The translations under genes were made by a program, and so were the position numbers. A DNA stretch of 64,000 bases, taken from Candidatus Aalborgicola danicus. Lineage in GTDB: Bacteria > Pseudomonadota > Gammaproteobacteria > Burkholderiales > Burkholderiaceae_C. Positions 17,942 through 26,892 of the stretch are shown piece after piece. How positions within the stretch are numbered: the stretch's first letter is position 1; each line of letters starts with the position of its first letter. The stretch covers positions 248,001 through 312,000 of the forward strand of contig JADJBC010000002.1 of assembly GCA_016703945.1 (NCBI GenBank), in the 5' to 3' direction. The notes under the pieces were generated by a model. It was given only the letters and a program-made list of their open reading frames with translations. It had not been told where the DNA came from and made no database searches.

Positions 17942-18319
17942 TCAGAACTCTATAGGTTGCAGGTTGGAGGCAGTATGCCAGTGCACGACACCGTTCTGCT
18001 CGGTCATCGCGATCTTTATCAGGCCTCCCCGACAGGGTCCGCCACGGCATTGGCCGGTTTCGGGGCGGTAAATCGCCCCATGGGTGGCGCACATCAGGTA
18101 CTGGCCGGTGCTGTCAAAAAAGCGGTTGGGCTGGTAGTCCATTTCCATCGGAACGTGGGCACACTGGTTCAGATACCCATACACCGTTCCGTCATAGCGG
18201 ATGGCAAAGCCGCGGGATGTCCGCCCGCAATAGACCACATCAAACGGCACGGCATCGCCGCTGTTCGCCAGGTCCGCGGAATTGCACAGGGGGATGGCGA
18301 TCGTCTCGATCGGGTTCAT
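17942..18319 (-). CDS. Rieske [2Fe-2S] protein
   Basis: A small 125-residue ferredoxin-like Rieske protein. The cluster ligands are Cys53 and His55 (QCAHVPM) and Cys77 and His80 (MCATHGA), with the expected 21-residue gap. The GGPCRGG loop follows. It has no membrane segment or catalytic domain, so it is probably a soluble electron carrier of unknown partner. Its place between a HAD phosphatase gene and sppA is common in Burkholderiales. Confidence 0.93.
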   Translation of the reverse strand: MNPIETIAIPLCNSADLANSGDAVPFDVVYCGRTSRGFAIRYDGTVYGYLNQCAHVPMEMDYQPNRFFDSTGQYLMCATHGAIYRPETGQCRGGPCRGGLIKIAMTEQNGVVHWHTASNLQPIEF

Positions 18320-18337
18320 GGGTGTCCTATTCTTGGA

Positions 18338-19018
18338 TCATGCGTTGGCCAGGAACCAGCCATGCAGCTCGGCAACCGAATGCGCCACAAAACGCGGCTG
18401 CAATGCGGTGAACGTATCGTGCGCGTGGGCACCATAACTCACACCAACGCTGTCACAACCCGCGTTGAGCGCCATTTGCAGATCGTGCGTGGTGTCGCCC
18501 ACCATCAATACCCGCTCGGCAGCCACGCCAAACTCCTGCATCAACTCGCGGAGCATCAGGGGGTCGGGCTTGCCTGCGGTTTCATCGGCAGTCCGCGATC
18601 CGTCAAACACACCCTGCAAGGCAGCGGTCTTCAAGGCTTCGTTCAGTCCGCGCCGGCTTTTTCCCGTGGCCACTGCCAGCACATGGTTGCGCGCCCGCAA
18701 ATCCGCCAGCAGCGGCAAGACACCGTCAAACAGGCTGATGTCGTTCTGGTGCGCCATGTAGTGGTGCTGGTAGCGCGCGCCCAATTGCGGATACTTTTCG
18801 GGTGGTACGTCGGGCGCGGCGTGGGCCAGCGCCTGCATCAAACCCAGGCCAATCACAAATGCTGCGTCTTTGTCGCTTGGCAGGCGCCCGCCCACGTCCA
18901 CCACCGCCAACTGGATGCAGCGGGTAATGATGGCTGTGGAATCGAACAGAGTGCCATCCCAGTCGAAGGCGATCAGGTCATAACGTCGGGAGGGGCTTGG
19001 CAGTTTGGTTGTTGGCAT
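18338..19018 (-). CDS. HAD-family phosphatase (Gph-like)
   Basis: A 226-residue HAD hydrolase. Motif I DWDGTLFDS holds the nucleophile and acid/base aspartates, motif II is in VATGKSRRGLNEAL, and motif IV is MVGDTTHDLQMA. It resembles phosphoglycolate phosphatases, but substrate cannot be told from sequence. I chose the ATG at 19018 (MPTTKLP); a TTG eight codons upstream is possible. It lies 27 bases after rluC and 18 before the Rieske gene. Confidence 0.88.
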   Translation of the reverse strand: MPTTKLPSPSRRYDLIAFDWDGTLFDSTAIITRCIQLAVVDVGGRLPSDKDAAFVIGLGLMQALAHAAPDVPPEKYPQLGARYQHHYMAHQNDISLFDGVLPLLADLRARNHVLAVATGKSRRGLNEALKTAALQGVFDGSRTADETAGKPDPLMLRELMQEFGVAAERVLMVGDTTHDLQMALNAGCDSVGVSYGAHAHDTFTALQPRFVAHSVAELHGWFLANA

Positions 19019-19045
19019 AGTGTGAAGAAAAAATTTGACCAAGAT

Positions 19046-20089
19046 TCAGGCCGCTTGGGGCAGCACCTCGGCCACGAACCGTGTCAGCTCAGCCGGCAGC
19101 GCAGCCAGCAGCTCCAGTGGCTCATCACTCACCGGATGCTTGCAGCGCAGACGCCAGGCGTGCAGGAACATACGCTTGAGCGAAGGCTGGGCCCCGGCGC
19201 GGGCCAGGGCCTTGTTGCAGTCGAAGTCGCCGTACTTGTCATCCCCGGCGATGGGCATGCCCTCACTGGCCAGGTGCACGCGGATCTGGTGGGTACGACC
19301 GGTTTTGATGGTCACTTCCAGCAGCGAATAGCCGCGTCCGGCAACACCGGTCGTATTCTGCCCACCTGCCGCCCGAATCTTGACCAGGGTCATGGAGGCC
19401 ATGCCGTCCGGGTCATCCTTGGTCACCACCTTAACCCGGCGCTCGCCGTCGGGCAGCAGGTATTTGTGCAGCGGCTTGTCCAACACCTTCTTGTTGGCTG
19501 GCCACTGACCCAGCACCAGGGCCAGGTAGGTTTTGCCGGTTTCGCGTTCACGAAACTGGTCCTGCAGGTTTTTCAGCGCGCTGCGTTTCTTGGCCACCAG
19601 CAGGATGCCGCTGGTTTCGCGGTCCAGGCGGTGCACCAGTTCCAGAAACTTGGCCTGGGGCCGCGCCATGCGCAACTGCTCGATGACGCCAAAGCTGACG
19701 CCCGAGCCCCCGTGCACGGCAACCCCGGCCGGCTTGTTGATGGCCAGCAAACACTCGTCTTCGTACAGGATGGCAAATTCGCGAGCCGGCGCATGGCTGG
19801 CGACCTGCTCGGCCATGGCCTGCGCCTTTTCTGCGGCGCGCTCGGACACGCGAACCGGCGGCAGGCGCACCACGTCCCCTGCGTTCAGGCGCGTCTCGGC
19901 ACTGGCCCGCCCCTTGTTGACCCGCACCTCACCGCTGCGGATGATGCGGTAAACGTGGGTCTTGGGAACGCCCTTGAGCTGGCGCATCAGGTAGTTGTCG
20001 AGCCGCTGTCCCACGCCATCTTCATCGACGGTCAGCAATTTGACTTGAGGCAACGGGGGAATGGGATTGCCCCCTATAATGTGTTTCAC
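19046..20089 (-). CDS. rluC: 23S rRNA pseudouridine synthase RluC
   Basis: RluC converts uridines 955, 2504 and 2580 of 23S rRNA to pseudouridine. The 347-residue protein has an N-terminal S4 domain (QRLDNYLMRQLKGVP) and the catalytic Asp in HRLDRETSGILLVAK. The C-terminal RTHQIRVHLASEG motif is typical of the RluA family. It is divergent from rne, the usual neighbour of rluC in proteobacteria, which supports the RluC name. Confidence 0.95.
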   Translation of the reverse strand: MKHIIGGNPIPPLPQVKLLTVDEDGVGQRLDNYLMRQLKGVPKTHVYRIIRSGEVRVNKGRASAETRLNAGDVVRLPPVRVSERAAEKAQAMAEQVASHAPAREFAILYEDECLLAINKPAGVAVHGGSGVSFGVIEQLRMARPQAKFLELVHRLDRETSGILLVAKKRSALKNLQDQFRERETGKTYLALVLGQWPANKKVLDKPLHKYLLPDGERRVKVVTKDDPDGMASMTLVKIRAAGGQNTTGVAGRGYSLLEVTIKTGRTHQIRVHLASEGMPIAGDDKYGDFDCNKALARAGAQPSLKRMFLHAWRLRCKHPVSDEPLELLAALPAELTRFVAEVLPQAA

Positions 20090-20586
20090 TAGCGATGCGC
20101 TGTAAGTGGTTGATTTGTCTGGAGTTTAGTCCACGCACCATACACAGACGCGCTGGAAGGTCGATGCCGCCGGGTTGAACTGCAAACAAATCACACGCCA
20201 AATGCCTGTGATGGTCTGCAAACGACACGGTCAAGACTGCGAAACGAAATACTGATACGGAATACCCACAGTTTGCAGACCCCTCGTCTGTAAACGGATT
20301 GAAACGAGATGTTTGTGCTGATGTGCCTGATGTGTCTATGCCTACGGAGCGTTTTCGCCCCGTTGCTTGGCATGAATCGGCCTCTAGCCCCCGTAAAACG
20401 GGCGCAACCAGCTATGCAATTGATAGCTAACTCACAAACGCATCCCCTCGCTCCCCTCCACGCGCCTACGCTTCGTCGTCTCATTTGAGTCGAAGTTCTC
20501 CGGCAATTCCACCTCGCATTCGTCTCGTTCAGTCCAGGTATCAATAGCCCCTAGAGGGCATGTAAAACTGATGAAGGACGCACTCC
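20090..20586 (+). promoter_or_regulatory. Long leader and promoter region of rne
   Basis: About 500 bp separate rluC and rne with no credible gene. A 10-mer GTCTGCAAAC (20214-20223), its exact reverse complement (20271-20280) and a one-mismatch copy (20286-20295) can form alternative hairpins. Copy 4 of the dispersed repeat follows at 20386-20414. RNase E leaders in enterobacteria are long and structured for autoregulation; a similar role here is inference from size and structure only. Confidence 0.5.
20386..20414 (-). repeat. Dispersed repeat TAGC-N20-GGGCT, copy 4 (rne leader)
   Basis: On the minus strand the core reads TAGC, 20 nt, GGGCTAGAGGCC. The related flanks span about 20379-20428. 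This is one of the best-preserved copies. Confidence 0.8.
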
Positions 20587-23568
20587 ATGAAACGGATGCT
20601 TATCAACGCCACGCAGGCTGAAGAACGCCGCCTGGCGATTGTCGACGGACAAAAACTCCTCGACTACGAAATCGAAATCGAAGGGCGCGAACAGCGCAAA
20701 GGCAATATCTACAAGGCCGTCGTCACCCGCGTCGAGCCCTCGCTGGAAGCCTGTTTTGTCGACTACGGCGAAGACCGCCACGGTTTCCTGCCGTTCAAAG
20801 AAATCTCGCGCATGTACTTCAAGGAAGGCGTTTCTGCCTCCCAGGCCCGCATCCAGGACGCCATCCGTGAAGGCCAGGAACTGCTGGTCCAGGTCGAAAA
20901 AGAAGAACGTGGCAACAAGGGCGCAGCCCTGACCACCTTTGTCTCGCTGGCCGGCCGTTATGTGGTGCTGATGCCCAACAACCCCCGTGGTGGTGGTGTA
21001 TCCCGCCGCATCGAGGGTGAAGACCGCGCCGAACTCAAAGAGAACATGGACCAGTTGGAATACCCCAACGGCATGTCCATCATCGCCCGCACCGCCGGCA
21101 TCGGCCGCAGCGCGCCCGAACTGCAGTGGGACCTGAACTACCTGTTGAAGCTGTGGTCCGCCATTGACGGCGCGGCCAAGGGTGGCAAAGGTGCCTACCT
21201 GATTTACCAAGAATCCAGCTTGGTGATCCGCGCCATCCGCGACTACTTCAACCACGACATCGGCGACATCCTGATCGACACCGACGACGTGTACGAGCAG
21301 GCCCAGCAGTTCATGGCCCATGTGATGCCCGAGCACGCTGCCCGCGTGAAGCGCTACCGTGACGACGCGCCGCTGTTCAGCCGCTTCCAGATCGAACACC
21401 AGATCGAATCGGCCTACGCCCGCACGGTGCAACTGCCCTCCGGCGGCGCCATCGTGATCGACCACACCGAAGCTCTGGTGTCGGTAGATGTCAACTCGGC
21501 CCGCGCCATCAAGGGAGGCGACATCGAAGAGACTGCTACCCGCACCAACCTGGAAGCCGCAGACGAAGTGGCCCGCCAGATGCGTCTGCGCGATCTGGGT
21601 GGCCTGATCGTCATCGACTTTATCGACATGGAAGAGTCCCGCAACCGCCGCGAAGTGGAAAATCGCCTGCGCGACGCCCTGCGCCAAGACCGCGCCCGTG
21701 TGCAGTTCGGCACCATCAGCAAATTCGGCCTGATGGAAATGAGCCGCCAGCGCCTGCGCCCTGCGCTGAGCGAAGGTGCTTCGATTCCTTGCCCGCGTTG
21801 CGGCGGTTCCGGCCACATCCGCGACACCGAATCCAGCGCTTTGCAGATTCTGCGCATCATCCAGGAAGAGTCTTTGAAGGACAGCACGGCCTCCGTGTTG
21901 TGTCAGGTGCCAGTGGACGTCGCATCGTTCTTGCTGAACGAAAAGCGCTCTGAAGTCGCCAAGATTGAGCTCAAACAGCGCATAAACGTGCTGCTGGTGC
22001 CCAACAAGACGCTGGAAACACCCAACTACAAACTCGAACGCCTGAAACACGACGATCCACGCCTGGACAACATCGAAGCCAGCTACAAGATGGCCGATGT
22101 GGTGGAAGACCCGACCAGCGTGACGCGCCGTTCGCAAGAGCCCACCAACAAACAAACGCCCATCATCAAGGGTGTGCTGCCGGATGCGCCGGCACCCATG
22201 GCCGCTCCTCGCCCTGTGACGCCTGTCGCGGCCGCGCAACCTGCGCCTGCCCCTGTTGCGGCCACGCCGGTAAAAGCCGCTGTGCCTGCTGAGAAAGGGT
22301 TCTTTGGCTGGATCAAGAGTCTGTTCGGCGGTGATGCACCTGCGCCCACGCCAGTCAAGCCAGTGGTGGTCCCGCCTTCCAAGGCTCCGGAAGGGCGAGA
22401 CGGGCGTGGTCGTGATGGCGCCCGCAGCAGCGCAAAGCCCGGCGAAGGCCGTTCTGATGGGCGGCCGGAGGGACGGGGTCCCCGTGGCGAGGGCCGCGGC
22501 GGTGAAGGCCGTGGCGACGGTCGCAATACACGCGGCGGACGCGGTGGTCGTGGTGGTGGTGAGCGCCAGGGTGGGACGCAACGCGAACGCATGGATGCCG
22601 AAGGCAAACCCATGCTCAACGACGCAAACCTGCAGGCACCAAACCAACCCGTGGCGGCGGGGGAAGGGGCGCACCGCCAGGAAACCCAGCGCAATGAGCG
22701 GGGGCCACGCAATGACCGTGGCAATCGTGGAGGGCGTGGTGCCGAACGCAGCGAAGCGGACCGCGAACCGCGCAACGAGGGGCGTACTGACAACGTGGTT
22801 GCCGCCGATGGCAACCCTGAGGGCCGCAACCCAGAGGGACAAGCCCGTGAAGCTCGTGAAGGCCGCAACGGTCGTGGCCGAAATGGTCGTGGACCCCGTG
22901 CCGACGGAGAGAACCGCAATGCAGCGGGCGATACCCGCCAATCCCAACTGGGTTTTGCAGAAGGCGACAACCAGCAGCGCGATGGTGCGTTGGAACAAGC
23001 AATCACCGACGAGGGCGTGCAGGCACTATCGCCCCGTACTGAAAGCAGTGAGCCCCGTGAAAAGCGCAACCGCGACCGTTACGGCCGCGAGCGTGGTCAA
23101 CGTGGCGACCGCAGCGAAAACGAGGAACGTCCGGATCTGCGCATCCCCGTTCAACCCGCCAAGGTGACTAACGACGAAGTGGCCGCAGAAACCACTGAAC
23201 AGGCATCGACCACGGCACCGGTGACCGAGCGAGCCCCGGTTGCGGCTCTATCCGTCGTACCGACAAAGGCAAGCCCGGTCACAGTGACTGCAGCGCCTCT
23301 TGCGCGTATGCCCAGCGTGACGCCCTTTTCGCTGCCGACTGACGCTTTGCAAGCGGTTGCTGTCAGTTCGGGCCTGCAATGGGTCAACTCGGATGAATCC
23401 AAAGTGGCTGCTGTGCAGGCGGCTATTGCGGCAGAGCCGAAGGCCATCCACGTGCCGCGTGAACGCACTGAACTGCTGCAGATCGACACGGGCCCGCTGG
23501 TGCTGGTAGAAACACGACGCGACCTGCGCAACATGACCTTGCCGTTTGAACAGCCCCCGTCTGCTTGA
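20587..23568 (+). CDS. rne: Ribonuclease E
   Basis: RNase E is the main endonuclease for mRNA decay and rRNA processing. The 993-residue protein starts MKRMLINATQAEERRLAI; an S1 RNA-binding domain covers about residues 38-120. The catalytic region includes VDVNSARAIKGGDIEET and GGLIVIDFIDM with the metal-binding aspartates. The Zn-link is CPRCGGSG near residue 400. After about residue 520 the protein is disordered: an Ala/Pro stretch, then a long Arg/Gly-rich region and an acidic tail, presumably the degradosome scaffold and RNA-binding part. A strong terminator follows the gene. Confidence 0.97.
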   Translation: MKRMLINATQAEERRLAIVDGQKLLDYEIEIEGREQRKGNIYKAVVTRVEPSLEACFVDYGEDRHGFLPFKEISRMYFKEGVSASQARIQDAIREGQELLVQVEKEERGNKGAALTTFVSLAGRYVVLMPNNPRGGGVSRRIEGEDRAELKENMDQLEYPNGMSIIARTAGIGRSAPELQWDLNYLLKLWSAIDGAAKGGKGAYLIYQESSLVIRAIRDYFNHDIGDILIDTDDVYEQAQQFMAHVMPEHAARVKRYRDDAPLFSRFQIEHQIESAYARTVQLPSGGAIVIDHTEALVSVDVNSARAIKGGDIEETATRTNLEAADEVARQMRLRDLGGLIVIDFIDMEESRNRREVENRLRDALRQDRARVQFGTISKFGLMEMSRQRLRPALSEGASIPCPRCGGSGHIRDTESSALQILRIIQEESLKDSTASVLCQVPVDVASFLLNEKRSEVAKIELKQRINVLLVPNKTLETPNYKLERLKHDDPRLDNIEASYKMADVVEDPTSVTRRSQEPTNKQTPIIKGVLPDAPAPMAAPRPVTPVAAAQPAPAPVAATPVKAAVPAEKGFFGWIKSLFGGDAPAPTPVKPVVVPPSKAPEGRDGRGRDGARSSAKPGEGRSDGRPEGRGPRGEGRGGEGRGDGRNTRGGRGGRGGGERQGGTQRERMDAEGKPMLNDANLQAPNQPVAAGEGAHRQETQRNERGPRNDRGNRGGRGAERSEADREPRNEGRTDNVVAADGNPEGRNPEGQAREAREGRNGRGRNGRGPRADGENRNAAGDTRQSQLGFAEGDNQQRDGALEQAITDEGVQALSPRTESSEPREKRNRDRYGRERGQRGDRSENEERPDLRIPVQPAKVTNDEVAAETTEQASTTAPVTERAPVAALSVVPTKASPVTVTAAPLARMPSVTPFSLPTDALQAVAVSSGLQWVNSDESKVAAVQAAIAAEPKAIHVPRERTELLQIDTGPLVLVETRRDLRNMTLPFEQPPSA

Positions 23569-23607
23569 TCCACAGCGACCCCGAAAGACGGGGTCAGCAC
23601 CAACACA

Positions 23608-23637
23608 AAAGGGGCCAACAGGCCCCTTCTTTTTTTG
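23608..23637 (+). terminator. Intrinsic terminator of rne
   Basis: A GC stem GGGGCC / GGCCCC with a 4-nt loop (23611-23626) is followed by TTCTTTTTTT. It lies 43 bases after the rne stop. Confidence 0.9.
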
Positions 23638-23644
23638 TTCTAAG

Positions 23645-23675
23645 CGCCAAGCTCCTGTGATCGGTGAGCTTGGCG
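23645..23675. repeat. Perfect inverted repeat between rne and hemY
   Basis: CGCCAAGCTC (23645-23654) and GAGCTTGGCG (23666-23675) form a perfect 10-bp stem in the convergent gap. It has no T tract on either side, so it may be a transcription barrier or processing site and not a classic terminator. Confidence 0.6.
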
Positions 23676-23725
23676 ATGTGTTCTGCGAGTGTAGCAATAG
23701 ACACTTTGTCCCGCCGCCCCGATCG

Positions 23726-25003
23726 TCACCTTCTAGCAGCCTCGCGGTACGCATCAGCCGCCGCCTGCGCATCCTGCCTTTGCTCCGCCATAAAGGCCAG
23801 GGCCAGCCAGGTGTCACGTGTGAGATCAGACTTTGGCAAGGTAGCCAATGACTGCTTGAGCAATTGCTGCGCCTTGCCCCACAAACTCAAACGCATGCAA
23901 ACCACGCCCGCCAGGTATTGCAGCACGGCATCGCGTGGATTGCCCATTTGTGCGGCTTCAATGCGGGACAGCCAGGCAGCATCGGGCGTACGCCCCTCCA
24001 ATCCAAACCCTTGCTCCAGTACACGCGCCAAACGGATGCGCTGAACCAATGTCAAGCGGTCCTGGCCTTGCACCATCGCGTCCCACAGGGGTAATACCCA
24101 GCGCCGGGACACGGATTCATCACCCTCCAAAAACAAGAGGCGCTCGGCTGCTTCACAGGCGACTTCAGGGATGGTCTGTTCGGAAACGTCAAGGGCATCC
24201 CAGGCACGTTGCAATTGCACGGCATCGTGAGCGGAACGGATCAACTCGATAGCCAGCCCACGGGCAATGCTTCTCCCCGCCGTTTCTGAAAACGCCCGGT
24301 GCTTGGTTAACAACCGCGACGCCTCAAGTGCCATTTGTGACTGCCCGGACTGGCGCGCCGCCCTGAAACGCATTCGCAGAGCCACGGTTCGGCGTGAGGC
24401 ACCTTGCGGCAGTTGGTCCAGCCACTTCATGGCAGCCACCGGGTCACGGTCATCAAGTGCCCAGCGGGCACGCCGAAGCTGAACACCTTCGCGGGTTTCC
24501 TGCGCATCCCGCCCGGCCGCTTCTTCCAGAGCCTGTCCGAAATGGCCATCGCGTACCACGCGGTTTTGCAGTGCATGGGCACTTTCCGCCGCCAGCAAAT
24601 GGGTCAGTGCGCGCAAGCGCCCGCCGTATGACAGCTGCTCACCGCTACGCTGCACCGACTCCTCCAGCGATATCACCAAATCAGCTGCTTTGCGCGAACG
24701 GATAAACCGCCCTGCAACTAGGTGGGATAAGGAATCGAGCAAAGCGCTGTGAATCGCACGCTCCTTTTGCAGCAGCCGCCAGCGCCGTGCCTGTTGCGGG
24801 ATGCGCATCAGTGCCGACAAGGCCCGCATGGCCAAATGCAAAGTCAGAAAACTGCCCGCCAGTAACAACAAAAACAAGTTCAGCGACAGGTCAATGCGAT
24901 GCGGCGCCCAAAAAAGCGTGACCGTGCCCGGGTTGTTGCCAGCGAACAGCGCACTGGCAACCGCAATGGCAAACAGGGCCGTAAGCCACAGGGCAACGCG
25001 CAT
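23726..25003 (-). CDS. hemY: HemY, TPR-containing inner-membrane protein
   Basis: The proteobacterial HemY is a membrane protein of uncertain role, encoded with late heme genes; it is not the Gram-positive protoporphyrinogen oxidase of the same name. The 425-residue protein has two N-terminal membrane segments (about residues 3-22 and 38-60, LSLNLFLLLLAGSFLTLHLA) with the typical GNNPGTV turn between them. The rest is helical and TPR-like. It is the last gene of hemC-hemD-hemX-hemY, and starts two bases after hemX. Confidence 0.92.
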   Translation of the reverse strand: MRVALWLTALFAIAVASALFAGNNPGTVTLFWAPHRIDLSLNLFLLLLAGSFLTLHLAMRALSALMRIPQQARRWRLLQKERAIHSALLDSLSHLVAGRFIRSRKAADLVISLEESVQRSGEQLSYGGRLRALTHLLAAESAHALQNRVVRDGHFGQALEEAAGRDAQETREGVQLRRARWALDDRDPVAAMKWLDQLPQGASRRTVALRMRFRAARQSGQSQMALEASRLLTKHRAFSETAGRSIARGLAIELIRSAHDAVQLQRAWDALDVSEQTIPEVACEAAERLLFLEGDESVSRRWVLPLWDAMVQGQDRLTLVQRIRLARVLEQGFGLEGRTPDAAWLSRIEAAQMGNPRDAVLQYLAGVVCMRLSLWGKAQQLLKQSLATLPKSDLTRDTWLALAFMAEQRQDAQAAADAYREAARR

Positions 25004-25005
25004 TC

Positions 25006-26079
25006 TCAGCGTCCTGCGGCGGCCGTCGCCAATGCCGCGAGCGTGTCATCCACACGCGGCAGTTCCAGCGCCTTCAGTTGCCCACGCACTTGCAACAGCA
25101 GCGCGTTGGCAGTCTGGGTCTTGCGTGACGAAGTGTCAAAGTAACGCCCCATCGCCACGGATGCTGCTGCCAGGTCCGAACGTACGGACTCAATTTGCCG
25201 CGACAACAAGCCCAAACGGGCGTTGAGCAATTTGAGTTTGAGGTTTTCGCGCAAGAAGAATGATTGTTCCGGTGACAACAGGGCCGCTTCGGGATTTTCA
25301 ATGCGGCTCACCCGCACCAGCTTGCGCATTTCCTCCTGAACCACCGATGGCAGACGCAACCACCACGAGGAAACGGTTTCGTCCGGTTTGCGTTTGATGG
25401 TCTCATTGTTGCGGGCCACCGGCACGGCGTTGGCGACCGGCAATTCATCGGCCAGCACAACCAGTTCGTCGAGTTTGACCAGAAGGGCCGGAGTATCGGC
25501 CAACGCAGTGGCCTTGATGCGGTCCACGTCCCGCGCGATGGCGCGCTGCAAGGGTGTCAGGCGCGGTTGTGCTGCACGGGTGACACGCAACTCTGCACTT
25601 CTAAGGGCCGCCAGCAACGGGTCCAGACTGCCCGTCAACTGCGCCTGCTGCTGGGCCAAACGTACCGCCGCCTCAATATCGACCACAAGGTTTTCATCGC
25701 GCGAACGCGACAAACTTTGCATCAGCTCTTCGAGCTGTGTGCGCTGCAGCGACACCTCGCTAAGCCGCGCTTCGGTCACCGCCAGCTTGGCCGCCGTTTC
25801 CATGGACAATTCTTGGGCTTGGCGTGCGCTTGCGCGGGCCTCGGATGCTTGGCTTCCGGCGTCTGCGCTTTGCCTGGCCAGTTGCTCTTGAATCGTGCCG
25901 AGCTTTTGCCACAACAGGGCGCTGAGCACCAACGCAGCGAGTGCCACCAGGCCAAAAACCCATTGGAGCCGCACAACGGAATTTCCACTCACCTGGGCAG
26001 GCGATGGGCTCGCGATAGCGGTCGACGGCACCTCTTCCATGGGCTCTGGTGCCTGCGCCGCGCTCGACTCTGTGTTCAT
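25006..26079 (-). CDS. hemX: HemX-type membrane protein
   Basis: HemX proteins are annotated as uroporphyrinogen-III methyltransferase-like but lack the SAM-binding methylase fold; their role in heme synthesis is unclear. The ATG at 26079 gives 357 residues: a Pro/Ala-rich cytoplasmic start, one membrane segment (about residues 40-56, LQWVFGLVALAALVLSALLW), a coiled coil (about 58-130), then a periplasmic helical domain with WWLRLPSVV. The ATG overlaps the hemD stop as ATGA (26076-26079). Confidence 0.9.
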   Translation of the reverse strand: MNTESSAAQAPEPMEEVPSTAIASPSPAQVSGNSVVRLQWVFGLVALAALVLSALLWQKLGTIQEQLARQSADAGSQASEARASARQAQELSMETAAKLAVTEARLSEVSLQRTQLEELMQSLSRSRDENLVVDIEAAVRLAQQQAQLTGSLDPLLAALRSAELRVTRAAQPRLTPLQRAIARDVDRIKATALADTPALLVKLDELVVLADELPVANAVPVARNNETIKRKPDETVSSWWLRLPSVVQEEMRKLVRVSRIENPEAALLSPEQSFFLRENLKLKLLNARLGLLSRQIESVRSDLAAASVAMGRYFDTSSRKTQTANALLLQVRGQLKALELPRVDDTLAALATAAAGR

Positions 26080-26888
26080 CCAAGCGATTCTATCGACGCC
26101 ATCAGGGCCGCCAGAGTGGGGCGTGACTCGCAAACAACAGAAAATCCCGCTTCACGCGCAGCGCGGGCAATCCGACTGTGGGTCACCACTGCCTTGGCCT
26201 GGCTCCATTCCTGCTCTGGGCAAACGGCGAGCAGGTTCGCAATCGCTTCCGAACTGCTGAACAGCCACACCGTGCCATCGGCGGCAGCCTGTTGCGCCAA
26301 CGCACGATCAGCCTCGGTCATTTCCGGCATGCAACGCTGGTAGGCCACGACAAATTCGACCTCACCACCGGCAGCGCGCACATGGTCGGCAAACCAGTCT
26401 CGACCGGCGCCGTCTGCCGCAGGAGATGCATCGCCGTCAGACCCCAACGCACTGCCGGCACCACGCACAATCAGAACCCGAAATCCTGGCCGCACTTGCG
26501 CTGCCACTACGCCCCACAAAGATTCGGAATCGAACTGCCCGGCTTCGCGATCCGGCATGTCGATACAACGGGTGTCAACCTGTGCGCGTTTGAGGGCCGA
26601 CAAACTGCCAGGCCCGGTCACAAATGCTCTAATATTAGTAGCACTACCATCAGTAAATTCGAGGGCTAGAGGCGGTTTTAGTGCAAAGAAATGGTCAACC
26701 GCATTGCCACTGACAAACATCACCGCGTCAAAACTTGCGAGTCGGCCCCAGACCGCAACCACGGCCTTCGCATCCGGCGCAGGCAAGACACCAATCAAGG
26801 GAAAAGACAAAGCCTCATAACCCGCGTCTATCAGCGCTTGGACCCACTGTTGTGCTTCCTTCTTGGGACGGGTGACCAGCACACGCAT
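26076..26888 (-). CDS. hemD: Uroporphyrinogen-III synthase
   Basis: HemD cyclises and inverts hydroxymethylbilane to uroporphyrinogen III. The ATG at 26888 (MRVLVTRPKKEA) gives 270 residues. The protein shows the two HUP-type domains: VMFVSGNAVDHFF in the first half and VWLFSSSEAIANL in the second. HemD is poorly conserved, so the context (hemC upstream by 4 bases, hemX coupled downstream) matters. Residues 72-87 lie in a dispersed repeat, in the loop after the first FVSGNAV helix. Confidence 0.93.
   Translation of the reverse strand: MRVLVTRPKKEAQQWVQALIDAGYEALSFPLIGVLPAPDAKAVVAVWGRLASFDAVMFVSGNAVDHFFALKPPLALEFTDGSATNIRAFVTGPGSLSALKRAQVDTRCIDMPDREAGQFDSESLWGVVAAQVRPGFRVLIVRGAGSALGSDGDASPAADGAGRDWFADHVRAAGGEVEFVVAYQRCMPEMTEADRALAQQAAADGTVWLFSSSEAIANLLAVCPEQEWSQAKAVVTHSRIARAAREAGFSVVCESRPTLAALMASIESLG
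26639..26667 (+). repeat. Dispersed repeat TAGC-N20-GGGCT, copy 5 (inside hemD)
   Basis: The plus-strand core TAGC, 20 nt, GGGCTAGAGGC lies antisense to hemD. Similarity extends over about 26631-26674. It adds a loop between conserved secondary-structure elements of HemD while keeping the frame. Confidence 0.75.
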
Positions 26889-26892
26889 GGTG

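Noticed and set aside
20551..22998. 815-codon open frame antisense to rne
   Set aside because: Low-complexity, His/Ala/Val-rich translation that mirrors the GC-rich codons of rne; no family pattern and no separate promoter.
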